A stretch of 64,000 bases of DNA, from contig JAWZYU010000034.1 in assembly GCA_038380435.1 (NCBI GenBank), positions 974,704 through 1,038,703 of the forward strand. The letters are read 5' to 3'. The notes under the pieces were generated by a model that saw only the letters and a list, made by a program, of their open reading frames with translations, did no database searches and was not told the DNA's origin. A program made the position numbers and the translations under genes. Shown one piece after another: positions 1 through 9,935 of the stretch (within the stretch, counting starts at the first letter, position 1; each line of letters starts with the position of its first letter). This DNA is from Ryuthela nishihirai. Lineage: Eukaryota > Arthropoda > Arachnida > Araneae > Heptathelidae.

Positions 1-431
1 AGCGTTGACCCGACTTTATTGAAAAGTCTATCAAATATTCCAGCTCCAAGAGCATAGTAAACCATTTTACTTCCGACTCTTTCAATGGTCAGGAGAGAAG
101 TTGCTTTTTTTTTAAATGGGCTGCACTCCCCACTTACTTTCCGGCTGTAAGCACGCAGCAAATCCCGCGTCACGGTGTTACACGATGCGCCGTCAGAGTT
201 CCGCAGGTCATCTTGGTCACACATCAGTCTCGCCTAATAGAGCATACATCGGAGAGGCAACATGAAAGTCGGGGATAAGGATATTATATTTTGACTTTGG
301 AAGAAGAGATCGCATTGTACTTGGCTTAGACTCTAGAATTGTTTATTATGATTTCGAAAGTTTAGAAGAATACTGCAAACTTAATTTTGAGAATCACCAC
401 TGAATGTCACTGTTTCAATGGGAAAAATCCA
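1..431. other. Unassigned sequence
   Basis: No open reading frame, RNA gene or repeat that I recognise. Base composition is mixed, with a GC-richer patch around 130-250. It could be the end of a feature lying outside the window. Confidence 0.4.
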
Positions 432-796
432 GGGGGCGGGAGTGGCTCAGTCGTAGCGAGACAGGCTCGCAAACTGCAGGTCCCAGTTTCGAGTCCCAGC
501 TGGGTAAAACATCCCGCCCTGCAAACGGTCATTAAGGGTTACTGATGGGCTTGGAAACGCTGCTTTCCGTTGGATGGGACGTAAAGTCGTGGCCCAGTGT
601 GAGGAAGAGTCATACTCTGTGCACATTCAATAACACATTTGATGGCCTTGACAGGAGGCTACCCTCTATCTCCAAATAGCTGACCAGTGGGTCCCTCCCC
701 CAACCTTCTCTGAGCCTTCGGGGTCCTTGTAACCTAGACATTTAGTCCATTGTGTTAAAAAAGTGCCGCTGCGGGGTAAAACAATCCAATCCAATA
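432..796 (+). mobile_element. tRNA-derived SINE (family SINE1), old copy
   Basis: The head is tRNA-like: an A-box-like TGGCTCAGTCGTAGCG near 443 and a B-box-like TTTCGAGTCCC near 487, followed by a body of about 300 bp that ends in AAAACAATCCAATCC. The same head, body and tail recur throughout the window (for example at 15240, 16889, 18479 and 20339). This copy differs from them at many positions and has lost a base in the A box, so it is probably old. Such elements are transcribed by RNA polymerase III and moved by a partner LINE (general knowledge of SINEs). Confidence 0.88.
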
Positions 797-1547
797 TACG
801 TACAAAATAGCTTTTCGGAAATAAGACAACACACGAAATAAGCAATTATCTCCCTATGCTTATTGCATGCAAGTAAGGTAGTAACAAATGCATTTTTTCT
901 ATACCGATTCAGAACAAAGTTTTCTAAAAAAAAATTTCGAAAAGGTGTTCTGGTGATTTTTCTTTACATCTTAGACGCATTCCTTTACAATTTCTATCCA
1001 GAGACGATTTGTTAGTGGTCATATAGAAACAAATATTATCTACTGAATTATTACAAATAGTTTCAAAATAATTTTATAATGATTCTAAAGGTAGAAATTT
1101 CTTATAAAGCACTAATAAGGGAAACCCATGGAAATATTTCTTACTGTCTTGCAATTAGGTCTATTTTTACTCCCATATTTATTGTAGATTACTGTAAGAA
1201 CTGGTATGGTTTAATGTAGCTCTAGAGAATACTGATTTGCTACTTTGAATCACAAAAAAATTGCTTTACTAAGAATTTAAAGTAGACACAGATGCGTTAT
1301 CTCACATGTGAAACCTTTTGAAACATCTCTAGTATCTTGGTCTTGTTAAACGAAAATTCAGAGGAAGAAATATGGGAAACCTCATTTCTGGAAAGCTTGT
1401 CCTTTGGATTTCTTTGTAGCCAAGCGGTTATCACGTTTGGCTCCTGATAGTAGTAGCATAAATGAGTGTTCTGAGCCAGTAAATGGGTCCAGAGAATTCT
1501 GTGAAAATCCATGGGAAAAGTTATGAGGGATGAGGAAAAAAGTATGT
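797..1547. other. AT-rich spacer, no gene seen
   Basis: AT-rich sequence with only short chance reading frames (under 80 codons, no recognisable motif). Confidence 0.45.
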
Positions 1548-1995
1548 TTTTTGTGAAAATATGTGTGAAAATTAGAAAAAAAGGGGGTGTTTTTTAGCAT
1601 GTGAAACACTAATTTAAGTTTATTTTAAAGATGTGGTTTAAATTAATTTGTGAATTAGTTTAAATGGATTAGTTTGAAATGAGGTGTGTGTATATGAGAT
1701 AAAAATTGATGTGGTTTGTTGAGTTATCATACACTTCAGTGGATTATTCGATTGTAAACAGCCATGTAAATCGGTGTTGTTTTTTTCTGTGAAAATATGT
1801 GTGAAAATCAGAAAAAACCGGGGTGTTTCATGTGAAAAAAAGGTAATTTAAGTTTTTCGGGCAGACGAGATATTTACTAATTTTCAGAAAAATGAGGTGT
1901 GTGTGTGAAAGAGATAAAAAACGATGTGGTTTGTTGAGTTGTCATACACTTCAATGGATTATTCGGTTGTAGAAAGCCAGGTAAATCGGAGAATT
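1548..1995. repeat. Two-copy degenerate tandem repeat
   Basis: A block beginning GTGAAAATATGTGTGAAAAT near 1553 recurs near 1789. The end of each block (CACTTCA.TGGATTATTCG) lies near 1732 and 1947. The copies are therefore 215-236 bp apart and differ by several indels. They share the order of motifs: GTGTTT, AATTTAAGTTT, ATGAGGTGTGTGT, GATGTGGTTTGTTGAGTT. The origin is unknown. Confidence 0.75.
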
Positions 1996-2151
1996 TGACA
2001 AAGCGAGACAGTTTTGAGAAATTTGTTTGAAACATATGACAAAATCACCAGGTAAAATGACGTTTTCGGGGGAGGGGTCTGACGAAAAGATAGACTTTGA
2101 ATATCTGTGAATGTATGAAGAGAGGGTACTAGATGGAAAAAAATTTTTTTT

Positions 2152-2227
2152 GAAGTGAAAAGTAATTTAGGTTATTTTTTTAAATAATCGGAAAGAATTT
2201 GAAGTGAAAAGTGATGTAGGTTAGAAT
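2152..2227. repeat. Short 49-bp direct duplication
   Basis: GAAGTGAAAAGT followed by A/G-T-T/G-TAGGTTA appears at 2152 and again at 2201, a spacing of 49 bp. It may be a decayed outlier of the repeat at 1548-1995, since both carry GTGAAAA and TTTAGGTT-like words. Confidence 0.5.
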
Positions 2228-2436
2228 AATTTTGAACATGTATGAAGTTTGCAAAGAGAGAGAAGAGTTTTATGTTATCGTGCTACACTGAAATCAATCT
2301 CGATCTCTTCAAAAGAACAATGGGGTCGAGATTTAGTTTCATTGAACTAAATGGTTCCAGAAGTTGCACTTCGAACCAGTATTCATTCCGAATATCTTAT
2401 TCGGTTCGATGCACGGCCCTTCTATCTCTGTCCCCT

Positions 2437-2760
2437 CATCCCCTATGCCCTCTCTTCCTCTCTATGTCCCCTCTGACCTCTCTTCCTATCTCTGTCCCCC
2501 TCCCCTTTGCCCTTTCTTCCTCTCTCTGTCCACTCCTCCCCTCTGCCCTCCCTTCCTCTCTCTGTCCCCTCCTCCCCTCTAACCTCTCTTCCTATCTTGT
2601 CCCCTCCTCCCCTCTGCCCTCTCTTCCTCTCTATGTACATTCCTCCCCTCTGCCCTCTCTTCCTCTCTCTGTCCCACCTCCCCTACCCTCTCTTCCTCTC
2701 TCTGTCCCCTCCTCCCCTCTGCCCTCTCTTCCTCTCTCTGTTCCCTCCTCCCCTCTGCCT
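2437..2760. repeat. Pyrimidine-rich minisatellite, about 36-bp unit
   Basis: Repeated blocks of CTCTCTGTCCCCTCCTCCCC followed by TCTGCCCTCTCTTCCT run through the interval. The plus strand is almost pure C/T. The open frames across it are low-complexity (Ser/Leu/Pro) and have no support as protein. It abuts the next minisatellite directly at about 2761. Confidence 0.85.
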
Positions 2761-3465
2761 CATGTACTCAGATCATCCCCCCAGATCCCCAAAGAGTTCT
2801 CATGTACTCAGATCCTCCCCCCAGATTTCCCCAAAGAGTTCTCATGTACTCAGATCCTACCCCCAGATCCCCCAAAGAGTTCTCATGTACTCAGATCCTC
2901 CCCTCAGATCCTCCCCAAAGAGTTCTCATGTACTCAGATCCTCCCCCAGATTCCCCAAAGAGTTGTCATGTACTCAGATTCCCCCAAAGAGTTCTCATGT
3001 ACTCAGATCCTCCCCCAGATTCCCCCAAAGAGTTCTCATGTACTCAGATCCTCCTCCTCAGATCCCTCCAAAGAGTTCTCATGTACTCAGATCCTCCCCC
3101 CAGATCCCCACAAAGAGTTCTCATGTACCCAGATCCTCCCCCAGATTCCACCAAATAGTTTTCATGTATTCAGATCCTCCCCCCCAGATTCCACCAAAGA
3201 GTTCTCATGTACTCAGATCCTCCCCTCAAATCCTTCCCAAAGAGTTCTCATGTACTCGTATCCTCCCCCAGATTCCCCCAAAGAGTTCTCATGTACTCAG
3301 ATCCTCCCCCAGATTCCACCAAAGAGTTCTCATGTACTCAGATCCTCCCCTCAAATCCTTCCCAAAGAGTTCTCATGTACTCATATCCTCTCCCAGATTT
3401 CCCCAAAGAGTTCTCATGTACTCAGATCCTCCCCCAGATTCCCCCAAAGAGTTCTCATGTACTCA
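2761..3465. repeat. Minisatellite, about 41-bp unit, ~17 copies
   Basis: The unit reads CATGTACTCAGATCCTCCCC, CAGATTCCCC, CAAAGAGTTCT, with length variation in the C runs. A three-unit block carrying the variant CCTCAAATCCTTCCC occurs near 3222 and again near 3345, which shows local block duplication of about 123 bp. The array ends directly at transposase coding sequence (3466 onward). Confidence 0.9.
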
Positions 3466-4759
3466 TCTACAATCTACAACGCAGAACAAATCTACAATCT
3501 AGATGAGACTGGGTTAAATTTTAAACTTCTTCCAACGAAAACGTTTGTGACAGCGCAAGAAACCTCAGCATCAGGATTTTAAACAAACAAAGAAAGAATC
3601 ACTGTGATTGTGTGTACGAATGCTGCAGGTACGCACAAACTTCCTCTTTTGGTAATTGGGAAATTAGCAAAATCTCGAGCATTCAAGCATTTAAATTCAG
3701 CTGATCAGCTAGTTTACTATAAAGCTCAAAAATCTGCTTCGATGGACTCGCATTTTTTTAAGGAATGATTCTTTACAGGATTGGTTCCCAAAGTAAAACA
3801 CCACTTGACAAGTTTCAAAATTTCTGTAATGGCCCTACTCATTCTCGTCAATACCCCAACACACAGAAGCACACACATTTCTGACAACATGAAAGCCATG
3901 TTTTGCTACCTAATGTAACATCTTTAGTGCAACTAATGGATCAAGGCGTGCTTGTATGTTTAAAAAGGCGATACAGCAGAAAGCTTCTTTCAGAAATTCT
4001 ACAGCGAACCGAAAATGACGGAATAGGATTTTAAATGCTTTGAAAACAATAAATATCAAGGATGTGATCTACCATGTTGGCAAGAGCTTTTGAACAAATG
4101 CTTCGTACAACGTTTGTTAAGTTATGGTGAAAACTTTGGCCCGAAGTTGAAAACTGTGTAGAAAGTACCAAAGACAACATACAAAGGTATAGAATGAGCC
4201 TGCGCCTGCCGCATATATGACGGATAATGACAATATTTCGCTGCTTATAATGACTTTAAACTGCTGCCTGGATGTGACACATTTGAAGAAGATGACATTA
4301 AAAAATCGTTAAAAGGTGATTTACAGTTGGAAAATGAAACACTGAATGATGAAACACTGATGAATGAAACACTGATGAATGAAACACTGAATTCAAACGG
4401 AGAATGAAGAAGAGAAAGAAGGGAAAGTTAGCCATATTGAAGGAAAAGACGCTTTTGATGTTGCTGTAAGATACATTCAACAATAAAAGACCTCATTTGC
4501 GATTGATGTTATGTTAATTAAAAAATGGCAAGACTTTGCAGGTAAATAAATGTTAAATTCAAAGAAACGAAAGAAAATTTCACGGATTTTTTTCAAGTAA
4601 ATTGTTAATATTGTACAACAAATTATTAACTAAAATAGAGTACTGTTAGTATTTTTATCATTTGCACTTATTTTCTGACACAATTTTGGCATTAGCCGTC
4701 CTTTCGTTCATCCGGCCAAGGTCCGGTCCTGTAAGGATCGGATAAGAGGGAGTCTACTG
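3466..4759 (+). pseudogene. Tigger/pogo-family transposase, 3' half, decayed
   Basis: Tigger/pogo transposases are DDE enzymes of the IS630-Tc1-mariner group. The sequence opens at the second catalytic aspartate region (QIYNLDETGL near 3487) and continues, after a stop, with family-typical words: THKLPLLVIGK, AFKHLNSA, YKAQKSASMDS and FTGLVPKVKHHL. The C-terminal part keeps INIKDVIYHVGKS near 4040, an acidic LLPGCDTFEEDDI, and KDAFDVAVRYIQQ near 4450. Several frameshifts and stops break it. A terminal-repeat-like end, GAGGGAGTCTACTG followed by TA, closes the element at 4759. The helix-turn-helix N-terminus and the 5' terminal repeat are missing; the 41-bp minisatellite sits where they should be. 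A (GATGAATGAAACACT)n microduplication lies near 4340-4390. Confidence 0.85.
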
Positions 4760-4854
4760 TATGTTAATTTGTCAGGCTTTTTTTGTCTCCTTTACCCTTC
4801 CTAGAATTCTCGGGGGTAATGTAGCCTACCTCAGATTAGGTTCTCATGGCAAAA

Positions 4855-5480
4855 TATCGTCATTGGCTACTTCACTTGGGATGAAAAAGCCTCGGACCAA
4901 ATGTCTCATTGGACTAATCGACTTTTGCGGAATTTTCTCATTGGACAATTCTGCTTTGGACGAGCTGTCTCATTGGACGAATCATCGCTTTAGACCAATT
5001 GACCATTGGCCGAATCGTTCCTGTTTGAGAGTTGGCACTGGGACAGTCAGTTGGGTTGTTTTACCTATGAGCGGCACTTTTTTTGCACACTATGGGCTAA
5101 ATATCCAGATCACAAGGACCCTGAATGCTCAGAGAAGGTTGGGGGAGGGGACCCACTGAAACAGCTGTTGGGAGACAGATGGTAGCCTCCCGTCAAGGCC
5201 ATCCAGCGTGTTCTTTAACGTGCACAGGGGATAGCTCTCCTGCACACGGGGCCACGACTTAACGTCCCATCCGACGGACGGCGGCCTTTCCAAGCCCATC
5301 GGTGTCCTCTACTGACCTTGGGCTGGGCGGGGAGTTTTGTGGAGATAAATCTCAACGCTGACCCAGCTGGACTCGAACCTCGGAACTACAAATTACGAGC
5401 CTGGCGCGCTACCGACTGAGCCACCCCCGCCCTGGACCAGTTAGTCCTGTCAGACAAATCGGCATTGTACAAGTTGGCAT
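4855..5480. repeat. Degenerate 'CATTGGAC' satellite relic, split by a SINE
   Basis: Words such as TCTCATTGGACGAATC, TTTGGACGAGC, AGACCAATTGACCATTGGCC and CATTGTACAAGTTGGCATTAG recur at irregular spacing on both sides of the SINE at 5051-5432. The flanks look like one old tandem repeat into which the SINE jumped. Confidence 0.5.
5051..5432 (-). mobile_element. SINE1, full length
   Basis: On the minus strand it runs from the tRNA-like head (A box and B box at 5370-5432) through the body to the GTAAAACAACCCAA tail at 5051. The flanks CTGGGACAGTCAGT and CTGGACCAGTTAGT look like a diverged target-site duplication of about 14 bp. Confidence 0.92.
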
Positions 5481-5493
5481 TAGTCGAATAGTA

Positions 5494-5711
5494 TAGTCGC
5501 TCAAAAAATATCCGAACACTATAGTTGATTACAGAATTCAGGAAAAAATATCTCGCAAAGATTTCTTTTAGAAATTAGTGATCTGGCAACCTTGGTGTCA
5601 CGTGACACGAAGGTTGCCAGATCACTAACTTTCTAAAAAAAAATCTTTGCCAGATATATTTTCTGAATTCTGTAATCAACCATAGTGTTCGGATACTCTT
5701 TTGAGCGACCA
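5494..5711. mobile_element. Palindromic MITE (Tc1/mariner-like ends)
   Basis: The left half (GTCGCTCAAAAAATATCCGA, CACTATAGTTGATTACAGAA) is mirrored by the right half ending in CTTTTGAGCGAC, so nearly the whole 218 bp is one inverted repeat centred on CACGTG near 5605. There is no coding capacity. A second half copy at 33121-33209 ends AGCGACTG followed by TA, which suggests a TIR starting CAGTCGCT and TA target sites, as in Tc1/mariner elements. The family assignment is inference. Confidence 0.8.
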
Positions 5712-5753
5712 AACCAGACCCTTTCCCACCTTTGAACTACTGGCTGCCATTAG

Positions 5754-5788
5754 ATTAATGATATATTATCTAATGATATATCATTAAT
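5754..5788. repeat. AT-rich inverted repeat, 13-bp arms
   Basis: ATTAATGATATAT is followed after 9 bp by its exact reverse complement, ATATATCATTAAT. It may be chance in AT-rich DNA or a relic. Confidence 0.55.
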
Positions 5789-5799
5789 CGATTAATGAT

Positions 5800-6130
5800 A
5801 TGAACTTTTATACTTGCGTTATACTCTTCTCGTATAAAACCCTCCCCCCGTTTCACTTGTAGACAGTACTTCTCTATTTACAAACCTCATTTTGAAGCAG
5901 ATGGCAACATATGTTACAAGTATATGAGGAATAAAGCATTTGAATTTTTATGCGCATGCATTCTGAGATTAGGCAACTAATCTCAATTCCACGTAAAACT
6001 TTATCCATTTCCATCTCCGTATGAGAATACGTCCATTTGGCATAAGTAAAAACATATAACCAGTAAACCACCAATGGGTGGTCCCCTAGAGGCTAACATA
6101 AAACACAAGCTAAAAATAGCAAATATCATG
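5800..6130. other. AT-rich spacer
   Basis: No supported gene. A 66-codon minus-strand frame at 5874-6074 has no recognisable motif. Confidence 0.4.
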
Positions 6131-6140
6131 CACGAGAGAC

Positions 6141-6440
6141 CTAAAACGAGTAGCCTTCATCAGAGAAAGCCATCATTTTAGGCCTCTTGTACTTATTAAC
6201 ATCATTGCGATCATAATTAAGCAAAGAAGAAATAATTGCATTAGGATTATTTTTAAGAGCCTCAAAAAAACATTTTGAGATGCATTTAATATGGGTATAC
6301 GTGTGGTCGATCCACAAATCTTTATGAAGTTGTCTGTTAGTAACAAACCAAGCGACATCAACAGCATATCTCAACATTTTTTTTTGCAAGAACTAAATCT
6401 TTTGTATATTCGTGGACAACTAATCTCAGCAAAATTTGTT
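6141..6440 (-). pseudogene. Non-LTR retrotransposon, C-terminal tail fragment
   Basis: The minus-strand frame contains KMLRYAVDVAWFVTNRQLHKDL, here split as KMLRYAVDVAWF and VTNRQLHKDL, then HIKCISKCFFEAL and NNPNAIISSLLNY. This order (LR..  ..PWFV.N..LH.DL, then I......FF..L..HPN.L) is the C-terminal signature of Jockey-type non-LTR retrotransposon polyproteins, downstream of the RT thumb. About 80 codons remain open (6141-6389), and a shifted frame continues upstream to about 6440. No RT catalytic core is present. This is a 5'-truncated LINE end, with the clade inferred from motif order only. Confidence 0.65.
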
Positions 6441-6850
6441 TTTCTTATAAAGGATGGACATATTGTTGAAATACATCCGTAATATACCATTTCGTTAAGG
6501 TTGGATTGTCCTTGGGGATTGAACGAACTAAAGTTAATTTTATTAAATTGTTTTATAAAATAGGTGGTAGTTAATTGTTAAATTTCATTCCTCTGTTTAA
6601 TATATTTTCTTATTGTCTTCATTTGTAATTTGTTGTGTTTGCAATCTGTTTTAATGAATCGTAGTTTTTCAAATCACTAGATTAAATAAAGAAATAAAAC
6701 GCCATATCAATACACCTTTCACACATTTCTCTCTTCTCTTGAAAGCTGCGAAAGGAGACAGATTAATGGCGGTCGTAACAAGACGAGAGCGGAGAGAAAA
6801 TTAGTAATTCAGACCTTACGTTAGGTGGCGCTGCACTACAATTTGAATTC
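6441..6850. other. AT-rich spacer
   Basis: No supported gene. GGTGGCGCTGCACTACAA near 6823 is the sequence next to the Tc1-like insertion site. Confidence 0.4.
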
Positions 6851-6854
6851 GTTA

Positions 6855-7483
6855 CAGTACTGTGCGAATTAGTTGGGGCAAGTGAAATCTGGAGAACCTC
6901 TTCGATCCGGCAACATCCAGCAATCCCCCAAACACCCACCCAAGGTTATATTTTGGGGATGTTTAATAGTTTCCGGGCCACAGACGCTTCACCCCATTGA
7001 AGGAATGATGGGCAGCAAAAAGTACATAGGCGTTCTGGAGGCAAAAATGGTCCCAACACTGCAGAAGCTGTTTCCTAACGGCGATGGGGTATTGCAACAG
7101 GATCTGGCTCCATGCCACAATTCTAAGCTTGCTAAGAGCTTCTTTACCCAGCAACATTTGAAGGTATTGGAGTGGTCAGGAAATTCACCCGATCTAAACC
7201 CCATTGAAAATTTGTAGGCCATTATTAAAGCGCGCATATCTAAGATGGATTGCACGACGAAAACCAAAATGATAGAAAGTGTCATGAAAGTGTGATACCA
7301 CGACCCTGATGTGAAGGAGATGTGTGGAAAGCTAGAGGCATCAATGGTTGAGAGGGTGAAAGAAGTAATTAAAGCTAAGGGGGGGGGGGTCATTTACTAT
7401 TAACTACACTATTAAACAAATAATTTTTTTTTTGTCTTTGTTACTGCATTTTCCTATTGTCCCAAATAATTTCCACAGTACTG
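6855..7483 (+). mobile_element. Tc1-like transposon, internally deleted
   Basis: The element is bounded by TA at 6853-6854 and 7484-7485. The left end CAGTACTGTGCGAATTAGTT is matched by the inverted right end (CAGTACTGTGGAAATTATTT on the minus strand), and the repeat extends roughly 25-30 bp with mismatches. A full Tc1-like element is usually 1.3-1.7 kb; this one is 629 bp because the left end runs straight into the middle of the transposase. Confidence 0.88.
6873..7400 (+). pseudogene. Tc1-like (DD34E) transposase, catalytic-domain remnant
   Basis: The enzyme family cuts and pastes DNA at TA sites. The frame shows PPKVIFWGC, IEGMMGSKKYIGVLE, GVLQQDLAPCH (second catalytic Asp) and WSGNSPDLNPIENL (final Glu). 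Exactly 34 residues separate that Asp and Glu, the Tc1-type spacing. A TAG replaces Trp right after PIENL (near 7216) and a second stop falls in the next helix (near 7293), after which coding similarity continues through KARISKMDCTTK and DPDVKEMCGKLEAS to about 7400. The paired DNA-binding domain and first catalytic Asp are deleted. It is inactive. Confidence 0.9.
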
Positions 7484-7485
7484 TA

Positions 7486-7960
7486 TCTGTCTTCTCCTTT
7501 ATCTGTGAACTTTACAGTTCTCTCATCGGTGAAACACTTGCCCAAAGGGACATCATCCAATGGTATCTTGACCTCCGTATTAGTGGGCGTGACTTGCCGT
7601 GCACGTGGCAAGGACAGTATTCGTATGCAGATGGAAATGGAGAGGGGGAACGGTGCTAGGGAACGTTCTAGAAGTCTGCCTAACTCTTCTTCGGTGTTTC
7701 TAGGGAGAAACAAAGGATCGAGAGAGGGGAAAAGGCAAAAGGAGGGAATTCATTTTCTAAGTGGCGCCAGTTGGAGAATGTAGACGAAAATGGCGAAACC
7801 GGATCCAAAGGCATACGATTACGACACTCTCCACAAGATAAGCTTTCATTTGACAACCTAACTGTTGATGCTCATATTCGGAAGATAGAAGAACGATTTG
7901 CATATTTCTCCTTTTCTATGGGTAGAAAATTTTTGGTGGAACAATTGCCCTGAGAAGCAC
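7486..7960. other. Gene-like fragments on both strands, unresolved
   Basis: On the minus strand, a frame from about 7640 to 7486 reads ARQVTPTNTEVKIPLDDVPL then GKCFTDERTVKFTDKGED, which looks more protein-like than chance, and the Tc1-like element starts exactly at its end. On the plus strand an ATG at 7791 in a good translation context (GAAAATGG) begins MAKPDPKAYDYDTLHK but stops after 23 codons. I do not recognise either. They may be remnants of a divergent gene pair or old transposon sequence. Confidence 0.2.
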
Positions 7961-8129
7961 AGAAAGTGACACATGAAATAATTACCTGAAAAAAATTGTC
8001 AGGTGTTACAAATATTAAATTTCAGCTGTAAGAAACAACATAGTTATCCACTTCCTGATAGATGGCGCCACTGTGCGAATGAAATAAAAAATGCGGGAAA
8101 GCTAAGTCACACTAGCTGAAGAAGAAAGG

Positions 8130-8212
8130 TTGGTAGTTAATGTTGTAATGGTTAGCATACCTTGCCGGTTACTGGAAGATGTGGGTTCGAATCCCACTCA
8201 TAGCAAAACCAG
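8130..8212 (+). repeat. tRNA-like relic (SINE head or dead tRNA)
   Basis: TAATGGTTAGCATACC resembles an A box, and GTGGG-TTCGAAT-CCCAC forms a perfect 5-bp T arm (8181-8197). No matching 7-bp acceptor stem is found, so a functional tRNA is unlikely. Confidence 0.5.
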
Positions 8213-8218
8213 TTTTCC

Positions 8219-8284
8219 AGCCAGATCCTGTTGCAATACCCCATCGCCGTTAGGAAACAGCTTCTGCAGTGTTGGGACCATTTT
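8219..8284 (-). repeat. 66-bp exact inverted copy of Tc1 transposase internal sequence
   Basis: These 66 bases are the exact reverse complement of 7044-7109 in the Tc1-like remnant, covering the QKLFPNGDGVLQQDLA codons. No terminal repeats accompany the fragment. It directly follows the tRNA-like relic. Confidence 0.9.
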
Positions 8285-9180
8285 CCTCATTATTTTGTTT
8301 TACATATGTACAGGAAATTTGTGACACTTTACCACGCAAATTAACATCATTTGTCGGTTTGTGTGTTTGTCACATAACCGATAAGCAAACAGATAATATC
8401 ACGAGGAAAAACAATAGGAAAATAGGTAAAACATATACCAAAAAGACGTGAAATGATCATTAAGGTGAAGAACTGGGTTGTGACATACTGATTTTGAAAT
8501 ATCAAATATTCTCGTTAAGATGTGTAACAAATGCCGAAATAGTAATTAAAATGAGATTATAATTAAATAATTCACAAAAATTTAGTTTCTTTCAATTTAT
8601 CAGTAAGCCATATTCTCATACAATTTCTAGTTGAATGCTTTCAGGTAATTCATAACAGAAAATAAAATTTTGAAATCTGATTAAAAAATACTTTAGAATG
8701 AATATTAAAATTAATACATGTTTAATTAATTCTTGGCTTGAAATCGACAGAACAGATAAACATTCGAAAACAAAGGTGTGTTTTGGACATTCTATCCCCC
8801 AGTAAATTTTTCACAATAATATTAACAGTTTATTCAACAACAAAACGACATATATTTTTACAATGAATTTGCTATTACATGTCATATAAAGTTCATAAGG
8901 TTTTGAAATAAATGGGAAAAGAAGCAAAATTGTTAGCACTAAAATTTCATAACTCCCACTCGAGAAGTTCTCGCGTGTGAGAGTAATGAAGAGCTGCGTT
9001 ATAGATTATCGTAACATTGTGAAAACCATAATTTGTAATGATAAGAAAAGAACAAATGAACCTTAAACAGTTTCTTGACTCAGAACTCCGACAAGAGCCT
9101 TTAGGGATTAATACATCATAGAAAGTTAAGTTAATTTAATACAACATAGAAGTTTGAGCAAGCCGAGAACTCAGGAAAAT
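8285..9180. other. AT-rich spacer with a dispersed repeat
   Basis: No gene is seen. The stretch 8935-9060 (TTCTCGCGTGTGAGAGTAAT, then TAACATTGTGAAAACCATAA) is clearly related to 17665-17800 (TTCTCGTGTGAGAACAGTGA, then TAACACTGAAAACAACAACT), so both belong to one old repeat family. Confidence 0.55.
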
Positions 9181-9183
9181 AAA

Positions 9184-9250
9184 TTTTCAGTAGTGGTTTG
9201 AACCCAGTCACTTTTATCCATAGACAAGCACTGTAACCACTTGGCCATAT
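9184..9250 (-). repeat. tRNA-like relic
   Basis: On the minus strand GGCCAAGTGGTTACAGTGC resembles an A box and CTGGGTTCAAACC a B box, 44 bp apart, with tRNA-Ser-like spacing. The arms do not pair well enough for a functional tRNA. The word order resembles the head of the SINE2 family at 29918-30131. Confidence 0.45.
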
Positions 9251-9799
9251 GCATATATCATATCATAATCGTTTAATGAAGTACTTGGGAATTATTTAAT
9301 ACTTTCGTGCTCAAGATATGAATTGTTTACCGACCATAACCCATTTTTCTATTATTTTTTGCATTTTTCACGGTTATAAGCAAATTCAGAATTTAAATTG
9401 CCACCTGAACACTGTGAATGTTATTTCAATCCCGAGCATGAACCAAGTGTGCTGGGCAACCAAGGGACTGAATAATAATAGCTTGGAAAAGCCGCAGTCC
9501 ATTAATCAGACTTTAAGCCTTAGCTCAATTTACAAGAGAGCCATATCCTGTGCGCCTTAAACAGCATGTGGATTTAAATTACCAGGGCCTGATCTAGGGG
9601 GAAGCATGTCCCCCCTCACTTTCAGAATGCTATTAATGATAACAGAGGCAAACATTATTAAACATATCTATATTTCCTGCATTTTTCGACAAATATTTAA
9701 GAAAGATCTCAGAAACCGAGGGGGAATGTTATACTGCATTGTAAATTCAGTCTCTTGCATTCCTCCATCCTTTACATTATTTCGATTTGATTGTGTTTA
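9251..9799. other. Spacer, no gene seen
   Basis: Two plus-strand frames of 64-80 codons (9318-9560 and 9606-9800) show no motif, codon bias or splice context that I can support. Confidence 0.4.
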
Positions 9800-9935
9800 A
9801 GATCTCTCCACCTTTATTATTTCTGGATCCTGTCCTGCTAACTTTCATCTGTTCGCTAACAGCTGTCTAGTAAGTTCCCTTCTCACAACCTTTTCTGAGC
9901 CTTTGGGGTCCTTGTTACCTGTCTATACACATACT
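9800..9935 (+). mobile_element. SINE1-related 3' fragment (variant family)
   Basis: The 3' part (ACAACCTTTTCTGAGCCTTT, GGGGTCCTTGTTACC) matches the SINE1 body. The upstream part (TTATTATTTCTGGATCCTGT, CCTGCTAACTTTCATC) is absent from SINE1 but recurs at 16440-16580. This suggests a second SINE sharing the SINE1 3' half. Confidence 0.6.

Noticed and set aside
2242..3582. A 446-codon open frame on the plus strand
   Set aside because: It is made of minisatellite units in every frame (two other overlapping frames are also open), with low-complexity Ser/Pro/Leu content. The last 40 codons belong to the Tigger remnant. No evidence for a protein.
8150..8207. Functional tRNA gene
   Set aside because: The T arm is perfect but no acceptor stem or anticodon arm can be paired; better explained as a SINE head or dead tRNA.
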